Positions 48,687 to 60,427 of a stretch of DNA of 64,000 nt are shown here, in pieces. The stretch covers positions 1,679,001 through 1,743,000 of the forward strand of contig NC_092523.1 of the NCBI RefSeq assembly GCF_037038585.1, written 5' to 3'. This stretch comes from Patagioenas fasciata (Eukaryota; Chordata; Aves; Columbiformes; Columbidae). Position 1 is the first letter of the stretch, and the number at the start of each line of letters is the position of its first letter. The notes beneath the pieces are model-generated. The model did not search any database and was not told the origin of the DNA. It saw only the letters and a list, made by a program, of their open reading frames with translations. The translations under genes were made by a program, and so were the position numbers.

Positions 48687-49024
48687 TACCTTGACATACC
48701 AAAAAAAAATTAAAAAGAAAGAAAAAAACCTGCTCCAAGTCCAGTTCTCCACTATTTTACTGGCATCTTGTGACTTAGCAGAAGCAAGAGTTTAGGGAAC
48801 AATAAAAACAAAGTTAAAGCGTTCTCAGCTCATTATACATTTTCTCAATGTCTTTTCAGACGCAATTAAACCAAAGAACCCTGAAATTAACTGGTTTCCA
48901 GCCTGAGTAACACTGGAAACATTTATTTCCTACCCTACATGTCTAATTAGTGCCGTTTAGTCAAAAGGGAGCAAAACTCCAATTTGTAAGTGAAACTAGA
49001 CATATATTAAAAACACACTCTGTA

Positions 49025-49215
49025 ATAATGCCCCAGTGCTTCTGTAATGCTTTGTGCCTTCAAAGGGCTGAGCAAGTATGATCTCATTAATTCTCACAGG
49101 TAGGTAATTTGGTGTTATTAGCCTTGTTTTACAGCCAGATCTTAGAGAGGTGGAAGTGATTTGCCCACAGGCACAGACTCCAGCGCTTGAGACTGAACTA
49201 GAACTTGAGAGACCG
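49025..49215 (-). mobile_element. MIR-like ancient SINE relic
   Basis: On the plus strand: AAGTATGATCTCATTAATTC, TCACAGGTAGGTAATTTGGT, GTTATTAGCCTTGTTTTACA, CTTAGAGAGGTGGAAGTGAT, TTGCCCACAGGCACAGACTC. This is the order of a MIR read in reverse. It lies about 340 bp from the plus-strand MIR-like relic at 48520. Confidence 0.7.
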
Positions 49216-51978
49216 ACGTCGTAACTGGAGCTGGGGACCCTCTGTGGGGAGCTCAGCGTCTCACAGGGTCAGGAGACGGCTCTTGTGGGATTTAAGGGTC
49301 TGCTGTAAAGACCATTAAAAATTCAGAGGGAAATCTGGGGAGCATGGGAGTACCAAGCTCAACGGCAGCTGTGCAGGAGCCTTTCCCCTTGCTCTTCATC
49401 CCTAACGCCAGCAATATCAAAGCTTTGCTGTTTATGGCTCCGCTGTGGCTTTTGCTGCCAGGGTTCAGACCCCGCTGCTTTCCAAGGGGCCTCATCGAAA
49501 GTTTGCTGCCATTGGAGGTGGCAAGAGCTTTGTCCAGGATAAATCAGCAGCAAGAACACTCTCCCACAAGGGTCTGTAGAGCCAAATCCAGCGTATTTTA
49601 GCCATTGACATCCAAGATTTCATTCTCACACCTTTGCTCACCTGCCATGTCACCCCAGGAGCAACCGCAGTCCATGAAAAACCTCAATTTTTACAGCAGA
49701 GGTCCCCAGCTCAAAATCGCAGCATCAGGACGTGCTCAGGGGTGTCTCAGTCCTTGCAGGCCATACCTGGCTAACACTTCGTCCCTCCCTTGTGTCACCA
49801 CCAAAGCCTGTCCCGTAGGTGTTTCCATCGCACGCCTACCACGTCACATGCCATGCGGCACCAGCAGCTGCCCATAATATGCAGGAGTAGGAGGCAAAAC
49901 TGATGCACTCCCATCGCAATTAACAACTGAAAGGTTAGCAAGCTTTCCCAGGTCTGGGAAACCTCAACCCGCTGACGTGGGAGGCAACAATGGGCCAAAT
50001 CCTGCCTGCCGTGGGCAGTGCCCCTACCCAACAGCAGAGCCGGAGAGGGGCTCACACACCCCGTTTTCTGGAGAAACTACTCATCGGGAAAAGAAGAAAC
50101 AAAGCCAGAAAAACTAAAAATAAAAATCAAAACCTGAAGCTCCAAAGGGCAAGAGTGAGCATGACTCCGCAGCCCTGGGATCGGGGCACTCCCCTGGGAG
50201 TGGGGAGACCTGAATTCCAGTTGCCAGCACCATGGGTTGTTTAATTTTCAAACACATAAACAGTCCTTGGAGCAGGAGCTGGATCTCCGGCCGCCCCGCA
50301 CCCAGGTGAATTTCCCCAAGCGCTAACACAGACAGCCTGGCTTGTTCTTTCTTGCTGACCCACTGAATCTGGTGTTTCCCCGCTGCGAGGTGGAACAGCT
50401 TTCCCCAAATGGGGGGGAAGAGGGAGTGAAGAGGCACCTGCCACCTCCTCCCCACATCGCCCCAGGATGGTAGGAGAGCGTGGTGGGAGATGTGGCTTGG
50501 ACCCTTCCTGATGGAAAAGGGACCCAAGCCCACATCTCCCCTGTTATGAACCCATGTTGGGGTTCGTGAGGCAAAGAACTGCTGATGCAGGAGGAGAAGC
50601 CTGATCTCCTTGCGGTGATGCCAGCACACATATGGTTTTGGATATAAAGGGTTTACATGCTGTACGTGCTGCCCATGCGTTTTAGTCCAGGGACACAGCT
50701 CCCAAGAGCGTGAAGTACTTGTGTTGGCTTTAGGAACACAGTGTTGACTCTGAAAGGGAAAAAAAAATAAAGCCTATCACAGAAATATAAAAATTAAGAT
50801 GACTTAACTCTTCTGTGGGAGTTTGTGAAGTCACCTACAGCCCAGCCCTGACCCTGTGGGTCTCTGATTGCACCTCTTCTGTGGCTTTCAGAGAGCACAG
50901 TGGGCAGTGGTGGAGGAGATGCAGATGTTGCATATCTCCATCTCTCAGAAGCTGCGAAAGAGGAGGCTTTTGGAGCAAGCAATTGGCGTTGAGCTCCCGT
51001 AACGATCCCTCCGCACCTGTCCTGACCCCCAACACACCTCATTGCATCCGGCATGAACTGCTTAAAATGCATTTCAAGGCATGGCTAGGAAACCCATCTC
51101 CTCCAGGTGTCCAGAGACTTCGTAACTTTTCGAGATGGGTTGATTATTTCAGGAACTGAGGCCTGTTTGAACACTGCAGCGCTCCAAAAAGGTTTTCAAA
51201 GTGTGGGGATGGAAATGCATGCACACTCTCACACACACCTCACGCCCACGCACGCTGACTTCCAATTATTCCTTTCTCACACCCACAGACAAACTCGGTC
51301 TCACACAGGGACACTATCACAACATCGACAACTCTCGTTCCCAAGTTCTTTCCTTCTCTTGGACACGTGCACACGTTTTCCCCCTTCTTCTGTCCCACTA
51401 CATGTTAGCTTGGTTCTCCTCAGTAGGGTCATCTCCCAGTGATCATACAAGCAGTAGTCTGAAAAACCCTAGAAAAGGTTCTAGAGCAATTTAATAAGAG
51501 GAGCAAACCATGGTGAAAACAAGAAGATCAGACAAACCCTGTGAGTTGGGTAGTTGCACCAGAAAGGAGTTTGGAGGGATGTTTGCTTTGAGTATAACAA
51601 TACAGAGAAAAGGGTGGGGACATTTAGGTACACATGGCTACCATCTCTACATGGATGACAGACAAGTTTTGTCATTAAAGTCACCCAAGCTGTACAGTGC
51701 TCAACCCTGAGGGTCTGGATTTCCAGTTATCAAGCTTGAGATGGGTGTTCAAACCTCCTTGCAGAGCACAAGGAAACCGAGCGCATGACAAGACTCATTC
51801 CCCAGCCCAGGAGCCTGGGGTCTCATCTTCAAACCCCCTTCCTCAGCAGAGCTGGAGGCGCTTTGTGCACCACCACGACCACAGACAGGTTCCATACGTC
51901 CCAGAGCTTCCACCTGAAGGTGCTGCGGACTCTTGTCCCCTTGGCATCATTACAGTGGCACGAAAGAGAGAAAGGGGA
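49216..51978. other. Unassigned sequence with a short hairpin
   Basis: No gene recognised. The 171-codon minus-strand frame at 50114-50629 is overlapped by frames in other phases and shows no domain. A compact hairpin lies at 50485-50540. A CA/CT-rich patch is near 51215-51250. The text at 50160-50240 faintly resembles a MIR 5' region but was not called. Confidence 0.4.
50485..50540. repeat. Short near-perfect hairpin
   Basis: The left arm GGGAGATGTGGCTTGGACCC (50485-50504, continuing TT) is complementary to the right arm at 50517-50540, which ends CCCACATCTCCC. Two single-base bulges and one mismatch interrupt a stem of about 22 bp, and the loop is 10 bases (50507-50516). The size is at the low end for a pre-miRNA. 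Expression and conservation are unknown. Confidence 0.8.
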
Positions 51979-52080
51979 AGAGCAACCTGATCTGGGTAAA
52001 GATGTCCCTGCTCATGGCAGGGGTTGGACTAGATGAGCTTTGGATGTCCCTTCAACCCAAACTATTCCATGATTCTATAA
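51979..52080 (+). mobile_element. CR1 LINE 3' end
   Basis: About 100 bp: AGAGCAACCTGATCTGGGTA, AAGATGTCCCTGCTCATGGC, GGTTGGACTAGATGAGCTTT, GGATGTCCCTTCAACCCAAA, TCCATGATTCTATAA. Tail type as at 23123. Confidence 0.93.
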
Positions 52081-54196
52081 TCAGAAACATGGTTGTTAAA
52101 GTACCTCTGGACACATTCGTTTCCAAAATACAAGAAGAGAGCAGTTCGAACCTTCCAGACTTGAGGGGGGTGAACTAAAGTCTGAAAAAGAAACCCAAGT
52201 ACTCAAACTAACTCTAATCAAGTTTACGAAATGCTTTGATGATGCCAAATGTGCATCTTCCCCAGTCTCATTTCATGGCACAGACACTGGGTTATACTGC
52301 TCAGCACAGGATGAATGCGGTCTCTCGATCTCTTTCACTAGCAGCCTGCTTCCCAGATCCTAGGACAGCCTTCCCTACCAGGTCTTGATTAACCTTTTGG
52401 TGAGCGTGTCTCTCTGTCACACACAATCTCTACCAAACAAAGCCACTGGCTCACATCTTCCAGCAGCACCGCTTCTTCAAAACATCCCTCCGTCTCATTT
52501 TTGTGATGCTTTCCTTTCAACCGTGTGGTTTGCCAACCACCCCTCCCCTCCCTCCCTAATTGATTTCTCAGGAACCACAGATGTAGCTTGGCACGTTGGA
52601 TTCCCTTGGTCTGTCAGCCACAAAATCACCTCCCCTCTCCCTCCCCCTTTCCCGAGCCATGCTCAGGGAGGGGAAATGCCTTCCTGCTTATAAACCTCCT
52701 GCCCCAGCTGTACTCCATGTGGGGAAATAAAATACACATGAGATAAGAGATATAGGAGACAAGGGCCGTGCCCAGAGAAAAGAGAGACAATTGCCAAAAC
52801 ATCAACAGCCCTGCCTGCTCCTCACCCCGCTCCGGCACAGGCAACGCTGACAGATAGCAGAAACCGAGAGATATCCCTCGGGGACTTTTGGGAACAGCTC
52901 TTCTTCCCAGAAGTCCCTCAGGGGGTATCTGCCCCACACTGTGACACTGAAGGCAGGTTCGGAGAAGCCACCCAGCTGGGTAGAGTTATTCTGCTTCTCG
53001 TGCATGTTTGCAGCCCACATGTGTTGCTGTGGCTGGGCTTGTAGGGATGTCCAGCTCTGCCAGCTGGGCACAGCTCAGGCCACAGTCTTGAGACGGTCCC
53101 TTGAGGTCCCTGCCAGCTCTGGAGACCCACTAGGAATGTCCAAACCATCAATGGCTTGGAAAAAGAGTTTGCCCCTAGGTCATGATCCTCTGGTCATTCC
53201 TACCGCCTATGTTGGCTTGTTCCTCTCTCTCTGTGGGATGAACCAGTGTTCTCAGAGGTGAAACCCCGTTGCAAAGGTGTTTTGCTCCTTGTGCACTGTA
53301 TAAATGAGTCTCAGGTTTGATGCTCTCCATCCTCCAGAGCCATCCAACCCTTCCGTACACCCTCACAACACACCTCACGGTGTGCTGTAAAAACAGCTCT
53401 CCAGCAACACAGTTCTCACATATTTCAGACACTTTGAATTTAAAAGAGAGGAGAAAAAAAAGAAGAAGAAGAAGAAATTAATTATAACAAGGAGCCACAA
53501 GAGGCCCAGAAGAAACCTGAGCCAAGCATTATAGGGGGTGGACTTGGCAGCACTGGCTATTGCTGCTTGGTGGCAGGGCAAAGTTACCAAGGAGCATTCC
53601 TGCAAAACTTATCTGCAGCAACTCCAGGGGGAGGTCCCGATTCTGGGGAGGAATAAATAACTATGCATATATTTGTCAGAGATGGGCAGGTTTCCAGTCC
53701 TCTGCTCAGGGCACGGCAGGTGCTGCCGCTTCCCACTGTTACAGTCACTTCACCTTTTCTTTTTGATTGCCTGTATTCCCTGAACCATCACTTGTCCTGC
53801 ACAAGAAAGGCACCTTCAAGCTCTTGTTATTTGCATTGCTGGCTAAAGAAAAAAAAAATCCCTCTTTTTTAGAGTGGGGCAGGATGAATTATTAGTGTTT
53901 TCTCATCACTTAATCTGTGGCAAGTTTGCTATACAAGAATGTCATCTTGAAACAAAAATGTAAAGCCCGATGTACCTTTTCTGAAAAGACACATTGGTGT
54001 CAAGATGCTGTTTTATCAGGGATGTACCCGCCCTTGAGTTACCTCCCAAAACGCGCTGTTTGCTTCCTGCTGGCATGAAGTGAAGCCTTGAGAAAGGTAT
54101 GGTGGATCACGGAGGCTTCACGTCTACTGTGTCATGCTGTGTGTTGGCACCAGATCTCTCTGTGGTAAGAACAACGTATGGAAAATATATAGCACA
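52081..54196. other. Unassigned sequence
   Basis: No gene recognised upstream of the tRNA except a simple repeat at 53447. Because the tRNA uses internal promoter boxes, no upstream promoter is expected. Confidence 0.4.
53447..53476. repeat. (GAA)n microsatellite
   Basis: GAGAGGAG, an A run, then about five AGA/GAA units. Purine-only on the plus strand. Confidence 0.85.
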
Positions 54197-54268
54197 GCGT
54201 TGGTGGTATAGTGGTGAGCATAGCTGCCTTCCAAGCAGTTGACCCGGGTTCGATTCCCGGCCAACGCA
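54197..54268 (+). tRNA. tRNA-Gly-TCC: tRNA-Gly (anticodon TCC)
   Basis: A 72-base sequence folds as a complete cloverleaf. The acceptor stem is GCGTTGG (54197-54203) paired with CCAACGC (54261-54267), with discriminator A at 54268. The anticodon arm is GCTGC / GCAGT around loop CTTCCAA, so the anticodon TCC is at 54230-54232 and decodes GGA (and GGG by wobble). The T arm is CCGGG-TTCGATT-CCCGG. The internal Pol III promoter boxes are intact: A box TGGTATAGTGG and B box GGTTCGATTCC. A TTTT terminator lies at 54279-54282. There is no intron. The sequence agrees, as far as I remember, with the canonical vertebrate tRNA-Gly-TCC with no damage, so it is probably a working gene and not a tRNA-derived SINE. 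CCA is not encoded, as expected in eukaryotes. Confidence 0.97.
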
Positions 54269-54278
54269 GCATCGTTAG

Positions 54279-54282
54279 TTTT
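54279..54282 (+). terminator. Pol III terminator of tRNA-Gly
   Basis: A TTTT on the sense strand starting 11 bases after the last tRNA base. Four T is the minimal effective Pol III stop in vertebrates. It lies before the CR1 boundary at 54287, so the insertion left tRNA termination intact. Confidence 0.75.
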
Positions 54283-54286
54283 ATGT

Positions 54287-55098
54287 CAACCCTGGTTGTA
54301 CCTACAGACTGGGGATGAGATGCTGCAGAGCAGCTCTGTGCAGAGGGACCTGGGGGTCTGGTCGATGACAAGTTGAACATGAGCCAACAGTGTCCCTGGA
54401 GCCAAGAGGGACCCGTGTCCTGGGGCATCCAGCACCCTGGGGTTTGTCAGGGATAGACAACATGACCTTTAAAGGTCCATTCCAGCCCAAACCGATCTGT
54501 GATTCAACCCAAACCAATCTGTGACTCCAAGCACAACATCACCAGCTGGGCAGGGAGGGGATTGTCCCGCTCTGCTCTGCACTGGTCCAACCTCACTTGG
54601 AGCATTCACTGTGTGCAGAGCTGGGGACACAGGGAAAAGGAGATAAAGCTACTGGAGTGTCCAGAGGAGACTGTGAAGTCGGTGAAGGTTTGGAGATGAA
54701 GCCGTGTGAGCAGCGGCTGCAGTCCCTACGTTTGCTCAGCTGGAGCAGAGCAGACTGAGGGCAGAGCCCATGGGCTGCAGGTTCCTCAGCAGGAGCAGCA
54801 GGGGCAGGGTGAGCTCTGCTCTGTGACAGTGACAGAGCCCAGGGAACGGCAGCAGATGTGCCAGGGAGGGTCAGTGGGACATGAGGCAAAGGTTCTTCAC
54901 CCAGAGGTGCTGGACACTGAACAGGCTCCCAGGGAGGGGTCACGGCCCAACCTGACAGTGTTCAGGAAGAGACTGGACACCGTCCTCAGACACACGGGGT
55001 GACCTGTGGGGTGTCCTGTGCGGGGACAGGAGCTGGACTCCATGATCCATGTGGGTCCCTGAGTTGGAAAATTCAGGACATTTTATGATTCTATGATC
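54287..55098 (+). mobile_element. Composite CR1 LINE, about 810 bp, next to the tRNA
   Basis: Begins CAACCCTGGTTGTACC and runs through GAGGGACCTGGGGGTCTGG, GATGACAAGTTGAACATGAG, then an embedded CR1-type tail (54441-54530, CATGACCTTTAAAGGTCC and GATTCAACCCAAACC units), then resumes GAGGGGATTGTCCCGCTCTG. The 3' part has CTGTGACAGTGACAGAGCCC, GGCAAAGGTTCTTCACCCAG, GTGTTCAGGAAGAGACTGGA, CTGGACTCCATGATCC and ends TTTTATGATTCTATGATCC. The 5' boundary is the same as in the minus-strand copy at 2648-3032. No intact reverse transcriptase frame remains. Confidence 0.9.
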
Positions 55099-58000
55099 CT
55101 GTGAAACTGTGTGGACCTCATCTGGTTCACCCATCACTCTGTCAGACTAAGAGCTGAAGTGAAGAAGAAGTGAAGATCTGTTGATTAAACAGAGACCGTT
55201 TCCATAGCCAGATTCCTCCCCTATAACTAGTAAAATTATTTTCACATCTGAGAAGCTACATGGGAAAAAATAAAACGAAGCTCATTGAAATGACCCAGCA
55301 TTGCACTGAGTAGAAAAAGCCACAGCTATTTGATCGAGTCTGGCTGCCTGGTTAACCAGCTGGTAGACACAACAGACAGATACTCTTATCTTTCAACCAA
55401 AAAACCTGGCATCTCCGAACCTTCAGAGCCTCCCACCAGCCACATTATCTCCAGCAGAAACAAAGCAGATTCTCAGAGCAGAGACAGAGAGCCAGCTCCT
55501 AAAGCACATTTTGGCCTTAAATTCCTGATGATTGCTATGGGACTTTAGCACCTAACAGCCTTTTTTGAAGCAAAGCCAAAGGCAACAGTTGTTCCTGTGG
55601 GAACAGGACCAAGGAATTTATGTCTGCTCAGTGCAGATGAGTCAGAGCAGCTTCATGAAGGAGAAATGGGGAATCACCTCATAAGCCATTGTCAGTGGCC
55701 AGGTCTGATAGCCAACACCTTGGGGTGGAAGCCCAGAGGCTAAGATCTGTTTTCAGCTCTGCAATATGACCTTGAACAAATCCTTTCTTTTCCACAAGTG
55801 AAAGGGTGTGTATTATTACACAAAGGCCCAACATGGTGAGCTGAGCTACAGGGCAAAATGTCACCGTTAACTTCTCATTTCACTCCTTGGACCCTCAGAG
55901 ATCCACCAAAGGATTCACGACCACTCATCTCTGAGCAGCACAGACCATCAGCTGGGGTGAGTGGTACAAAAAGCTATGGTTACAGCCCTTCTTCATCGCT
56001 GGATGTTCTCTCTCCAAAACTTGGCCTGGGCAATGGCACTCTGGAGGAAAGGGTATCATAGTTACGAAGCAAAGGTCCCAGAGCTTGAATTCACCATTTC
56101 CATCCTGGCATAGCTCCACAGAGAACAGGAAAATTCTCCTGCTTTGGGAATGTAGGTCTGGAAAGGATCTCCTGCCACTGGCAAGCAGCACTTCTCCTCC
56201 ATCATAAAAGTAATTGAAACAGAGTCCCAACTTTTACCCCCATTAGCCACTTCGCCAGCAGTAAATAGCCCTAGACCACAAAACCTGCTGATGGCCTTGG
56301 GATCTCCTGTCTTGGTATGAAAGCAAAGCAACTCTATCCAACTCCCAGGTCAATTTGGATTTGCACTAGTGTAACACCTTGAAGTCAAGCACAGTTACAC
56401 CCAATGTGTCAGTGCCAGCAGAAGAGATTCAGAGTCCTTTTGGAACTGCTGTGTTACCACGGGCAAGCAAGACCCTGCAGACACTAGAACACCTAACATC
56501 CATGCCCTTATGCAGGAAAAAGTAATTGTGAGTGTTGTTCATGTCTGAAATCTGAGTATTCGAAATGGTATGAAAATTACATACAGAACAGGAAAGTTAG
56601 AGCTTAATTGTTACAATTCCAAATACCAATGTTCTTTCCTTAATCTTAACTATCTGAGACAAAGGAAAATATCTCATGAATGTATTTGGTCTGCATGTCT
56701 CATCTGTGGAAGAAATTAAGAGCTGTGTTGCTTTTTCTTGAAAATATGTGAAATCTTGTTGAAAATAGACTGGAAGCTTCATGGTCCACAACTGCATCTC
56801 AGAATTAGAGGTCTAAACTGGAAGAATATTGTAAAGAAAAGCCCTGCCATGTTTTCATTTGTGCCTTAGGACCAGATGTGCGCCTCAGATCATTATCCAG
56901 TTAGAATATTAATAGATCCCACTGAAGCTTCTCAGAACAAACCTGTTGGTCCTGATGCGAGTGAGACCTTGATCACCCTCAGTGCATCGACAGCAACGTG
57001 CAGTTATCCCTCCAGCTTCAACAGCACTTCAGGAAGGTCTTTGTTTTTCTGAGTATTTCTACATATCCAAAATAGTAAGAGCAGTAATGACAGCTAATGG
57101 GTCTGGCATTTAATGAGTTCCTAGATGAAGAGCCCTTAAGCTCTCAGATCTTCTAGTAGGTTATTAAATGTCAGAAATTATCTAGTCATCTATTTTAGGG
57201 TTTTCTCTTGAACTCATTCCTGTAACATTCAGATGCTCCAAGGGCCTGAGCCTGTTCCTGCACTTCTCACTGAGTTTGGTCATACAGAACCAGGTACCAG
57301 CACTCTAAAGAAATGTGCATAAATCACATCACTTTCAATACAAGCTCCTACGTGTCCTGTAGATCCAAGTAGTAACAGTGAAGACTCTGGGATCACCCTT
57401 TGGGGAGGAACAAAACCCTGATGAACTGAAAAGGTGCACATGTAAAAACCCTATTTCCTGTAAAAGTCCTATTCTCCTTCAGAGACTCCCACCCCTGGTG
57501 CATGAGGGCTGCCTTAGAGAAGAGGAGATGATGTGCCCCAAGTTGTTGGCTGCTCTGCTGAGACAGAGAGGACAAGTAGATGCCACAGCTGGCAGCAGCC
57601 CATGACATAGTCCTGGGCAAGTCCTCACTGGGAAATAGAGCAAGGTTGTGTTAGGACTCCTGCTGGGAAAGATCTGCCAGGTTTGAACCCAGCTAGAGCT
57701 GGTGGAAAGGACCTGCAAGTCCCAGGTTAATCACCAGAACTATGTCCTTTGAACATGACCTTTCTCAGTAAACTGCATGACCACTTTTTTTCAGCTGTCT
57801 CTATATGAATTCAGAGTCTGGAGGCTCCAGAGAGACCATACCGTTATTTTTTTATTTTTATTTTTTAATTTTGTAACACCTATAGCAGTTGAAATACATC
57901 CCTAAAACTTCTTACCACCACTCCACAGCACAGGCAAACTGGGAGCAACCGCACATCCTTGGCCAGAATGCCAGCTGGTAGGAACTACTATAATTTCCTG

Positions 58001-60427
58001 GCATTGGCAATGCTCTTCTGATTCAGACCAGCCAAGGGCCTGGCCCAAGAAGCAAAAAAAATACCCACAAAAGTGGTAATTTTTCCTCAAGAAGAGATGC
58101 ACACTGATGTTGCCTCTGCCAGTTCATAACTAAGAAATGCATCTGTGTCAATACCAAGACTAGACAGTGGTTGCTTTTTCCCCACCTCTTGTAACTCCAG
58201 AGCCTGAATAAATCCATCAGGAGACAGAAGACAAGTCCTAATGCTCACCGTGGCACAATGACCAGCTCCCTGCGTCCTTTGACTTTGCTTCACTTCCATT
58301 GCTATTTATCACAAGAGTCATGTCCCACCAGAGAGCATCAGGTCCTGCTAATGTACAAAAGGCTACATCTGCACTAGTAAATTAAATAGTGCCAGGGAGC
58401 ATTTGCAGGCGCAAGAACACCACTATCTATACATTTACATTCCTACAAGTCTCTGGGACAGTTTTGGGCCAGGCCAAATGATGCTCTTGCAAACAATACC
58501 TGAACAGGAGCAAACCTGAGCCAGGGACTGTCCCCAGCTGCCAGCTGGGATGCAGCAACTTTATGTCAGAGGACAAGAGATCTAAATAATGACATTGTCT
58601 GCCCTGTGTCACCTGCCTTCAGGGCCAGAGAACACTCGCAGGCACATCTAATTTACTGGTATAGACATAGCTTAAAAGGTTTCTGAGCTTCATAAGGGAA
58701 GAGAAAGCAAGAAAAGAACACCTGGATATTCCAGGCTTCCCAATAAAAAAGCTATTAAAAAAATAGCAAAACTCTACATTTTCCAGTAAGAACAGGAGTC
58801 CTATGGTGCTCCAAACCACTCCAGTGATTTTTTTACATAAACCTTTAGTTGGCTGCACCAGATTTCGGACAAGAACACTCACATACACCACTTATTTCTA
58901 CAGGGACAAGAAAAGACTTCCGAGCCAAAAAGTTCATCCTTCTCAGAAAACAAAGCCAGCCAGCTCCAAGGATCCAGGAAAGCTCAGCTGACTGCTTGCA
59001 GGACAATTTGTTCCTGCAAGATATTGATGTTCTTCAGGATGGAGATTCCCCACCCCGCCGTCTGTCCCGGGACTTAACTGTCCTTCCAGTTCAAAAGCTC
59101 ATCCCCCAGTTCACCTCAGACATCCTTTGCCAGGCTCTTTGTCCTCACCAGTTGTCCACAGGCATAGCAGACAACAGATTTCCTGCTGTTTACAATAATT
59201 TCTATACATGCCGTTTGTTATCTGCTGTTAGTCCCAAGCCTTCCCAGAGCTGCTGCCTTCCAAGGCGCCGTCTCCTTCCGTCAGCTCTTTAGAAGTGTAA
59301 ACTTGCCCTTGGCTGCATTAACGCGACCAAGAGAAGAATTTTTCTACCAAGCCATCGCTATCACCTCGTATAACTGTCCTGTCCATACTTGACCTCTCTG
59401 CCAGGATTGCACCATCTGAATAAAGCTTTACCAGGAACTTTATATTTCCCTCTAGATAATTGTGAGAGATAGTGCTGGACCACAGATGGACCCCAGTGGG
59501 CTGAAAAATGCTTGTTTGAGTAATGGATTATGCAGCATTTGCATGAATAACACCCAAGAAGGAAACACGCATTTCCACACCGCCTCTTACGCAGAGTCTT
59601 CTCCCTGTTGGTTATATTACCTTATTGGCCAAGCTTTTGGAATTAAGTCTGAACTTCCACAACGCTTCTTGTTAGGGTCTGGTCATACATTTCAGCTCGA
59701 CTTTTGGCTAAAACCAGCTGATTCAAGTTTTTTTAAATAGTTCTTCAAGTTCAAATCATTTAGGAAAATTGCCATGGTTATATTGCTTTAGTCTCACCCC
59801 CCCAAAAAAATTGAAACCAAAACAAGCAAACAAACCCAACCCAAACACTACATTTCTTAAGAGAAACAGTTTAGTTCAAAAAGAAGTAGTTATCATGATG
59901 TTTTTAACCTAAAAATGTATTGGGTAATAGTTTGGTTGGGGTTTTTTTTGTTCATTTTTGGGGTTTTGTTTGTTTTACATTACAGACCTTAAATGACTTC
60001 CCCAAAACCTCCTCGTTGTTCACGTTTGTGAGGTTTTTGTGACGTTTGGGGTGTACCGCTACTTTCCTCCTCTGTTTTCTCACTTTTCCAACACGAACCT
60101 TTCCAGATCATGGTCGCTTTTGTGAAGGCTCATGAGCACCAGCTGCGCACACACCTGCCCGGTGCTGTGCGAACAGGACACTGTCCCCACACTGACACCG
60201 GGGACAGAACGGACACCAACAAAGCAGAAACGTCAGCAACAGAAGATGCTTCCCACCACACTTGCAAACACATCTCAGCAACGAGGGCCAGACCAGTAAT
60301 TGTGGAGTTTTTTGCTCTCTCCTTGGGTAGGATTTATCTCCACTAACATTAGTGCAGCTACGGCATCACAACTGCTGTTGTGTTAATTGGGCGCTCCTCG
60401 GCAGTTATTGGAGGACTCCTGGGGACT
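55099..60427. other. Unassigned sequence
   Basis: About 5.3 kb with no supported gene. A faint MIR-like stretch lies near 55740-55800 (GCAATATGACCTTGAACAAA). A 147-codon plus-strand frame at 58849-59292 is followed by AATAAA at 59419-59424, so a noncoding transcript end is conceivable, but nothing in the peptide is recognisable. T-rich tract near 57845-57875. Confidence 0.4.

Noticed and set aside
50114..50629. 171-codon minus-strand open frame
   Set aside because: Three overlapping frames are open in the same GC-rich stretch, and no protein feature is recognisable.
54197..54268. The tRNA as the head of a tRNA-derived SINE
   Set aside because: The cloverleaf is undamaged, the terminator is intact, and the following CR1 is about 810 bp and separated by 18 bp, unlike a short SINE with a fused head and tail.
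57640..57730. Possible MIR fragment (GGTTTGAACCCAGCTAGAG)
   Set aside because: Too short and in no consistent MIR order to support a call.
58849..59424. 147-codon frame followed by an AATAAA, as a possible small gene
   Set aside because: No recognisable peptide features, and AATAAA is common in AT-rich DNA. Left as a remark only.
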